In this document: positions 59,736 through 64,000 of the stretch, piece by piece | How the letters are laid out: every line of letters begins with the position of its first letter | Position numbering within the stretch: position 1 is the stretch's first letter | Assembly: GCA_963821735.1 (NCBI GenBank) | Contig: CAWGFK010000025.1 | Coordinates: forward strand, 1-64,000 | DNA from: Laspinema sp963821735 | Lineage (GTDB): Bacteria > Cyanobacteriota > Cyanobacteriia > Cyanobacteriales > Laspinemataceae | DNA length: 64,000 nucleotides | Direction of reading: 5' to 3' | Program-made: the position numbers and the translations under genes | Notes under the pieces: generated by a model | What the model saw: the letters and a program-made list of their open reading frames with translations, nothing else | Database searches by the model: none | Told to the model about the DNA's origin: nothing

Positions 59736-60972
59736 GAGCACATCTCGTGAAAATGGTAGAGGCTATTTCTCTCCGGTAATCCGGTCGGAATAGCGATGTT
59801 TTTCGATCTTATCACTGCCTTTCCTAATTTAAGGGATCATTTGGCAAATTAGGATCCATTCCTTAGTTTACAATGTTAAGTCTTGTTAATTTGGGTTTCC
59901 CCTGAAGGGGTTAACCCCTCCCTCAAGAGAGCCTCAGACCGATTGACCTGGCAGGATTTGACCCGGTTTTCGGTGAGTCTTAAATTAGCGATTTTTCTAG
60001 ATCGCCCTCCCGAGTGGACAATCCTGAGCAAAATCTGGGGAACAGTTTCCCATAGATTTTCTCAAACCCGGTTGATTAGGTGTAGTTACTTACTGGCTTT
60101 CGGATACTCCTCATCCTCCGTTCTGGCGATCGCTCCAATCCATTCCAGCAGTTTCTACCTCCCCAATTTATGAATCGGTACTCTTTTCCCCGATCGCAAT
60201 TTAACTCAAAATCCTGAAATATTTGATTAACTTTTGCTTTTATTCTGTAAATTTTTCCTAAATCTTCTGTAAATTTTCTCTATTTTTTTACCGAATCTGC
60301 TATAATGCATCCCAATACTCCGGCGATATCCATTGCCCTAAAATTTTAAGTTCTCGCTACAGACGAACCCAAAGCGATCGATTCCTCAAATTTCTGCCAA
60401 CCGCTCATCGCTCAAAAATTTTCCGCCGCTTCAAACCCTGATAACCCCCCTCAATTCCCCCTCAATCCCGGCTGTATTCTGACGAGAATTCCTCAAAATA
60501 CAGCAGAGGTCAAGAATTCCCCCTCAATCCCCATTCTCCCGCTTCCCTCCCTCATTTCCCCCTAGCGCTATCATGGAGATATCCGGTGAAGGCAATGTAA
60601 AGACATCAAATCTCTCGTCTCTACAGATCATCGGCTTCAAACCCACATCGGGTTATAGCAAATCATAAGCGAATCATAGCGGATTTCAGCTTCCCCCCAA
60701 CCCATAACCAGTTGCTCAAGTGGCACATAGCCTCTCCATTTTCTCTACCAGAATACAATAAATAGTAGGTTAGGACTATCAGTGACAGCTTCCCGAATCC
60801 TCCCTGCTGATGGTTAATTGTACTCAGGGGGACGAGGATACTGTATGCTGATCCCGCACCCCTCCCAGAGGGTTAGAAGCTTGATGCCTCTTTTTTCCGG
60901 ACTGGGAAATTTTTTAACCTGTCTGCTGATTCAACGGTATTGTATTTATGCCATCAAAGACCTAAGCGTGTA
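59736..60972. other. Long intergenic region, 1.2 kb
   Basis: No convincing gene on either strand. AT-rich 60180-60310 contains TATAAT at 60301-60306 preceded by A/T-rich sequence, a possible promoter. Downstream, 60310-60600 is C-rich on the plus strand with CCCCCTCAATTCC/CCCCCTCAATCC repeats. The 96-residue frame at 59883-60173 has no family features. A non-coding RNA is possible but not shown. Confidence 0.5.
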
Positions 60973-61509
60973 ATGAAAGCGCTCATAGAACATATTCGAG
61001 ATATTAGTAAAATGAGTGTTGCCTCTTGGCTGGCAACCTCCCTTGATTTTGTAGTCTTTACTCTATTCAACCGAGGAGTAAATCTCCAAATTTCCACCGC
61101 AGCCGCCCTCGGTTCTCTAGCCGGAGCACTGCTCCATTTTACCATTTGCCGACTTTGGGTATTTCGTCATAGCAAGCAGCACAGTTTGCCCGAATCTCTA
61201 GGCCGTTATATCATCGTGTCTGGGGGAGCATTAATTTTACATTCCCTCGCCACCACCCTCCTAGCTAACTCTATTATTCCCCAGGAAGAATTAGCCTGGT
61301 TAATTTCTAAAAATATGGTTTTCCTCTTCTGGGTGTATCCCGGCACCAAATACATGGTTTTTGGGCCAGGTCAATCCTTAAAGCGAAATTCACCTAATTT
61401 CACCGTCAACCCTAAACAGAGATATAGTAATCCTAAATCAGTTGTGGAAGACGATGGCGGCCCCCAACCCCTCTCCCGTTCTGGGAGAGGGGAGAAGAAA
61501 ATGTTATAA
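60973..61509 (+). CDS. GtrA family membrane protein
   Basis: Protein of 178 residues with four helices: SVASWLATSLDFVVFTLFNR, ISTAAALGSLAGALLHFTIC, IIVSGGALILHSLATTLLAN and WLISKNMVFLFWVYPGTKYM. The motif LARLWVFRH-like RLWVFRHSKQ after helix 2 is characteristic of GtrA-like proteins (PF04138) that help flip or move lipid-linked sugars. ATG 60973 lies right after an in-frame stop. The hydrophilic tail after FGPGQSLKRNS ends in PQPLSRSGRGEKKML, coming from a CTCTCCCGTTCTGGGAGAGG palindrome; the native C-terminus was probably shorter. Confidence 0.8.
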   Translation: MKALIEHIRDISKMSVASWLATSLDFVVFTLFNRGVNLQISTAAALGSLAGALLHFTICRLWVFRHSKQHSLPESLGRYIIVSGGALILHSLATTLLANSIIPQEELAWLISKNMVFLFWVYPGTKYMVFGPGQSLKRNSPNFTVNPKQRYSNPKSVVEDDGGPQPLSRSGRGEKKML

Positions 61510-61622
61510 ATCATTGAGGACTGCTATAGAATATTATTTCCAATTATTTAATATTGAAAGATATTTCAGGTTAAAAAATCAGAGCTTTCTTGTTAAGGTT
61601 GAAGGAGATTAAATTAGTAAAT

Positions 61623-61672
61623 AAAAAAGCATTCTGGTCCTCTTCTACAGGTAACCCGAATGCTTTTTTTTA
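61623..61672 (+). terminator. Intrinsic terminator after the GtrA gene
   Basis: Arms AAAAAAGCATTC (61623-61634) and GAATGCTTTTTT (61658-61669), with an inner partial stem, and a T run to 61671. Suitable for both directions. Confidence 0.8.
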
Positions 61673-61704
61673 TCCGCTTGTTACAGCAATCGAACCCTAA
61701 CATT

Positions 61705-61765
61705 CAGGAGTGGGAGTATCTTGCTCCCTACTAATTATATAGAGAGCAAGATGCTCCCACTCCTG
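61705..61765. repeat. Long inverted repeat CAGGAGTGGGAG...
   Basis: Arms of 22 bases, CAGGAGTGGGAGTATCTTGC(TC) at 61705-61726 and the near-exact inverse at 61744-61765, with one mismatch. Loop CCTACTAATTATATAGA. It resembles the other dispersed palindromes but has its own sequence. Confidence 0.75.
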
Positions 61766-61823
61766 TGCAGAATTGTTTGATTTCTAAGAGAGCAACGATC
61801 GCAGGAGGGAATCCAACTCAAAA

Positions 61824-62672
61824 TTAAGGGGCGACAATCCGGAGGCGATGGGTAACCATTGTGATGCCATCTTTGCGAACAATAATCGCTGAAATCCAGC
61901 GATTATCTTCCGTAGATGGGGCTTGACCGACTTTAAAAAGACCTCCAGCGGCGAGGGGTTCTAATTTCAAATCAGAAGGGATTAAATATTGGGTCGTGCG
62001 AACGGGTTCTTCCAGTGCATAGCCGAGGATTAAATCATTTCGCAGGGGTTCAACAACGATCGCATCGAAGTGATAACGCTCGGAGGGGCGAACTTCTTCC
62101 GGTAAATTAATTTGAAGAGTGGGGGGATTTTCGCCGGTGGTGATTTGATTGCGTTCGGCTAGAATATTTTGACGCACAATTTGCTGGTTACTATAATGCT
62201 GCTGCGATCGCACCGTTGCCGTTAACCTCAAATCGCGATCGTTTTGAGTCTCCACCCCAGTAATTTCGGTAACCGTTTCCACCCTAAATCCATTCCCATC
62301 CCGTTCCCAAGACTCAATCTCCGTGCGATAGCTCAGATTAGGGAAACGCTCCCACAGTTGGGTTAATCCTTCCCTTAAACTCTGATAATCTAATCCATCA
62401 GAATGGACAAAGGTTGGACTATAAAACTGCATCACGGCTTGAATATCTTGGCGATTGGCTGCCGCATCAATATCCTGGAGAATTTGGTTCAGTTCCGGGG
62501 GTGCAGTTTGAGCCGTTGCTGCGGCGGCCCTCATGGGTGTGGCCCCTCCAGCACACCACAGGCTGAAACTGACCATAATTGCAGCGATCGCCGAACGTTC
62601 ACGACTCGGGGTCCCCGTGGATTGCCGCGAAGGGCTCAAACGGGATTGCAGTAAGCTCAAAGGATTAGTCAT
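61824..62672 (-). CDS. NTF2-like (SnoaL-type) exported protein
   Basis: Protein of about 282 residues. The N-terminus has a hydrophobic stretch (IAAIMVSFSLWCAGGATPMR) ending in AAAATAQTA, a signal peptide or lipoprotein-like segment (Cys near residue 41 in SLWCAGG). Residues about 60-180 form an NTF2-like domain: LNQILQDIDAAANRQDIQAV, MQFYSPTFVHSDGLDYQSLR, WERFPNLSYRTEIESWERDG. A beta-rich C-terminal half follows (PEEVRPSERYHFDAIVVEPL). Probably a periplasmic or lumen protein; function unknown. ATG 62672 is preferred over an in-frame ATG 18 bases upstream. Divergent from murG. Confidence 0.8.
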   Translation of the reverse strand: MTNPLSLLQSRLSPSRQSTGTPSRERSAIAAIMVSFSLWCAGGATPMRAAAATAQTAPPELNQILQDIDAAANRQDIQAVMQFYSPTFVHSDGLDYQSLREGLTQLWERFPNLSYRTEIESWERDGNGFRVETVTEITGVETQNDRDLRLTATVRSQQHYSNQQIVRQNILAERNQITTGENPPTLQINLPEEVRPSERYHFDAIVVEPLRNDLILGYALEEPVRTTQYLIPSDLKLEPLAAGGLFKVGQAPSTEDNRWISAIIVRKDGITMVTHRLRIVAP

Positions 62673-62831
62673 TGGGGAGGGCTTCAACACGACACGATAG
62701 AACAGATCCTAGCAATAGTCTTCCGGAGAAAACCGGGGATTTCCGCAGGGATGAAGTGAATTGGATTGCACAGGCGCTCGAAAAACAGAGTTCAACCCGT
62801 TTAAATTTATAGTTTAGATGCGATATCGCGA

Positions 62832-63950
62832 TTGTTGCATCCAACCGAAAACTATCCCCAGGAAACGCAAACAGAGGCTACCGACTTGGCAAATAAACCG
62901 ATTCGACTACTGATTGCTGCGAGTGGCACAGGTGGGCATTTGTTCCCCGCACTCGCCACCGCAGAACAACTCCCAGACTATCAGATTGAATGGTTGGGGG
63001 TTCCCAACCGCATGGAAACTCAACTGATTGGCGATCGCTATCGGTTGCACACCATTCCTGTCGAAGGATTTCAACAGCGTCTCGGACTCGGCACCCTCAA
63101 AATCGCCCTCCGACTCGTCAGTTCCGTGTTTCAAGTGCGCCGCTTGCTCAAAACCGGAGAATTTCACGGCGTCTTTACCACCGGGGGTTATATTGCTGCA
63201 CCCGCCATTTTAGCAGCCCGTTCTTTGGGATTACCGGCGATTCTTCATGAGTCTAACGCCTTGCCGGGGAAAGTCACCCGCACCTTTAGTCCCTTTTGTA
63301 GCGTGGTGGCAGTCGGGTTTGAGAAGGCGGCGCAATATTTACCCAAGGCAAATACTGCTGTTGTGGGAACTCCGGTGCGATCGCCTTTCCTCGCTACCCC
63401 GGAATTGGATTTACCCATTCCTGAAAATGTCCCTTTAATTGCGATCGCCGGAGGTTCCCAAGGCGCAGTTGCTGTTAACAAATTGGTGCGCGAATGCGCT
63501 CAATCTTGGATTGATGCCGGTGCCTGGATTTTCCATCAAACCGGAGACAATGATCCAGAAGTTAAGAGTTTTGAGCATCCACACTACATTTCTAAGCCGT
63601 TTTATCCCAATATGGCGGGATTATTGCATCGCGCTACCCTCGTGATTAGTCGGGCGGGTGCAGGGACTTTAACTGAATTAGCGGTGACGAAAACGCCCTC
63701 GATTTTGATCCCTTATCCCTTTGCGGCAGAAGATCATCAAGCCTATAATGCATCAGTCTTTGCCGATGCTGGAGCCGCCGTAGTTTATCGGCAAAACGAG
63801 CTAACGGCGCAACAGTTGCAACAGCAAGTTTTAGACTGGATCAAGTCACCGGAATCCTTGCAGAAAATGGCAGAAGCAGCCGGTGGGTTAGCCGTTCGAG
63901 ATAGTGGCGATCGGCTTGCTAAATTAGTCCGCAAATGGGTAGAAAAGTAA
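62832..63950 (+). CDS. murG: UDP-GlcNAc:undecaprenyl-PP-MurNAc-pentapeptide GlcNAc transferase
   Basis: GT28 enzyme forming lipid II at the cytosolic membrane face in peptidoglycan synthesis; 372 residues. Features: IRLLIAASGTGGHLFPALAT (the GGTGGH-like glycine loop), TTGGYIAAPAILAARSLGLP, HESNALPGKVTRTFSP, IAIAGGSQGAVAVNKLV, and the UDP-GlcNAc site LVISRAGAGTLTELAVTKTP followed by LIPYPFAAEDHQAYNA. Full length and unbroken. No ATG opens the frame; the first possible start is TTG 62832 and the family's usual start fits TTG 62886 (LANKPIRLLIAASG). A divergent NTF2-like gene lies upstream. Confidence 0.95.
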   Translation: MLHPTENYPQETQTEATDLANKPIRLLIAASGTGGHLFPALATAEQLPDYQIEWLGVPNRMETQLIGDRYRLHTIPVEGFQQRLGLGTLKIALRLVSSVFQVRRLLKTGEFHGVFTTGGYIAAPAILAARSLGLPAILHESNALPGKVTRTFSPFCSVVAVGFEKAAQYLPKANTAVVGTPVRSPFLATPELDLPIPENVPLIAIAGGSQGAVAVNKLVRECAQSWIDAGAWIFHQTGDNDPEVKSFEHPHYISKPFYPNMAGLLHRATLVISRAGAGTLTELAVTKTPSILIPYPFAAEDHQAYNASVFADAGAAVVYRQNELTAQQLQQQVLDWIKSPESLQKMAEAAGGLAVRDSGDRLAKLVRKWVEK

Positions 63951-63973
63951 GGGTTAATTCTCGGATACCTGAT

Positions 63974-64000
63974 CTGTAGGGCGTTCTTTGAATCGCCCTA
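63974..64000. repeat. Hairpin repeat cut by the window end
   Basis: TGTAGGGCG ... CGCCCTA, a short inverted repeat like the TGTAGGGG hairpins at 1805 and 11143, starting 24 bases after the murG stop and incomplete at base 64000. Confidence 0.5.

Noticed and set aside
59883..60173. 96-residue plus-strand open frame
   Set aside because: No family features, no ribosome-binding site and base use unlike neighbouring genes.
1..64000. tRNA, rRNA, tmRNA or riboswitch
   Set aside because: I looked for T-arm sequences and known motifs in the gaps and found none I could fold with confidence.

Overview
The window looks like chromosomal DNA of a filamentous cyanobacterium, probably Oscillatoriales (Oscillatoria/Laspinema-like). 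The basis is very dense HIP1 octamers (GCGATCGC) on both strands, a set of cyanobacterial families (DUF1997, DUF4079, DUF2358, ferredoxin-dependent sulfite reductase, DUF92/VTE6-like, RTX surface proteins) and many short palindromic repeats between genes. No rRNA, tRNA, CRISPR array, prophage or transposase gene was recognised.

Layout. 1-4.6 kb: an NmrA-like reductase fragment, DUF1997 protein, DUF4079 membrane protein, ankyrin protein, DUF2358 protein. 4.9-11.1 kb: uvrA, thioesterase, DUF1206 membrane protein, MFS transporter. 11.2-16.7 kb: a Uma2 nuclease-fold gene, then a three-gene minus-strand operon of a TPR-CHAT caspase-like protease, a small soluble protein and a two-helix membrane protein; this is the best candidate for an undescribed system. 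16.9-24.0 kb: ilvD, pentapeptide-repeat protein, a secreted protein, CBS protein, proS. 24.3-28.3 kb: an NfeD-like gene and two flotillins. 28.4-37.3 kb: acetoacetate decarboxylase-like protein, malQ, three more Uma2 genes, a 66-residue protein and a tubulin-like/zinc-ribbon protein. 37.4-41.6 kb: two GT-C type membrane proteins and a D-Ala-D-Ala dipeptidase. 42-51.2 kb: two giant surface proteins with RTX repeats. 51.3-64 kb: DUF92 kinase-like protein, VOC protein, SH3 protein, lipase-like hydrolase, an amphipathic small protein, rsmE, DUF389 protein, sulfite reductase with an unusual C-terminal ribbon-helix-helix-like tail, GtrA protein, NTF2-like protein and murG.

A dominant technical feature is that many reading frames are broken by single-base indels, including conserved housekeeping genes (uvrA, ilvD, proS, sir). 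About half are loss of one base in a short G or C run. I read most of these as sequence errors rather than true pseudogenes, and give the reconstructed extent of each gene with the position of the break.

Several families of non-coding palindromic elements are scattered through the gaps: MITE-like elements ending in CTGTCAAGGTG, 52-nt near-perfect palindromes, an AACGACTGAAGTCGTT family, and an AAACCGGGTTTCT family. Some copies overlap stop codons or gene ends.
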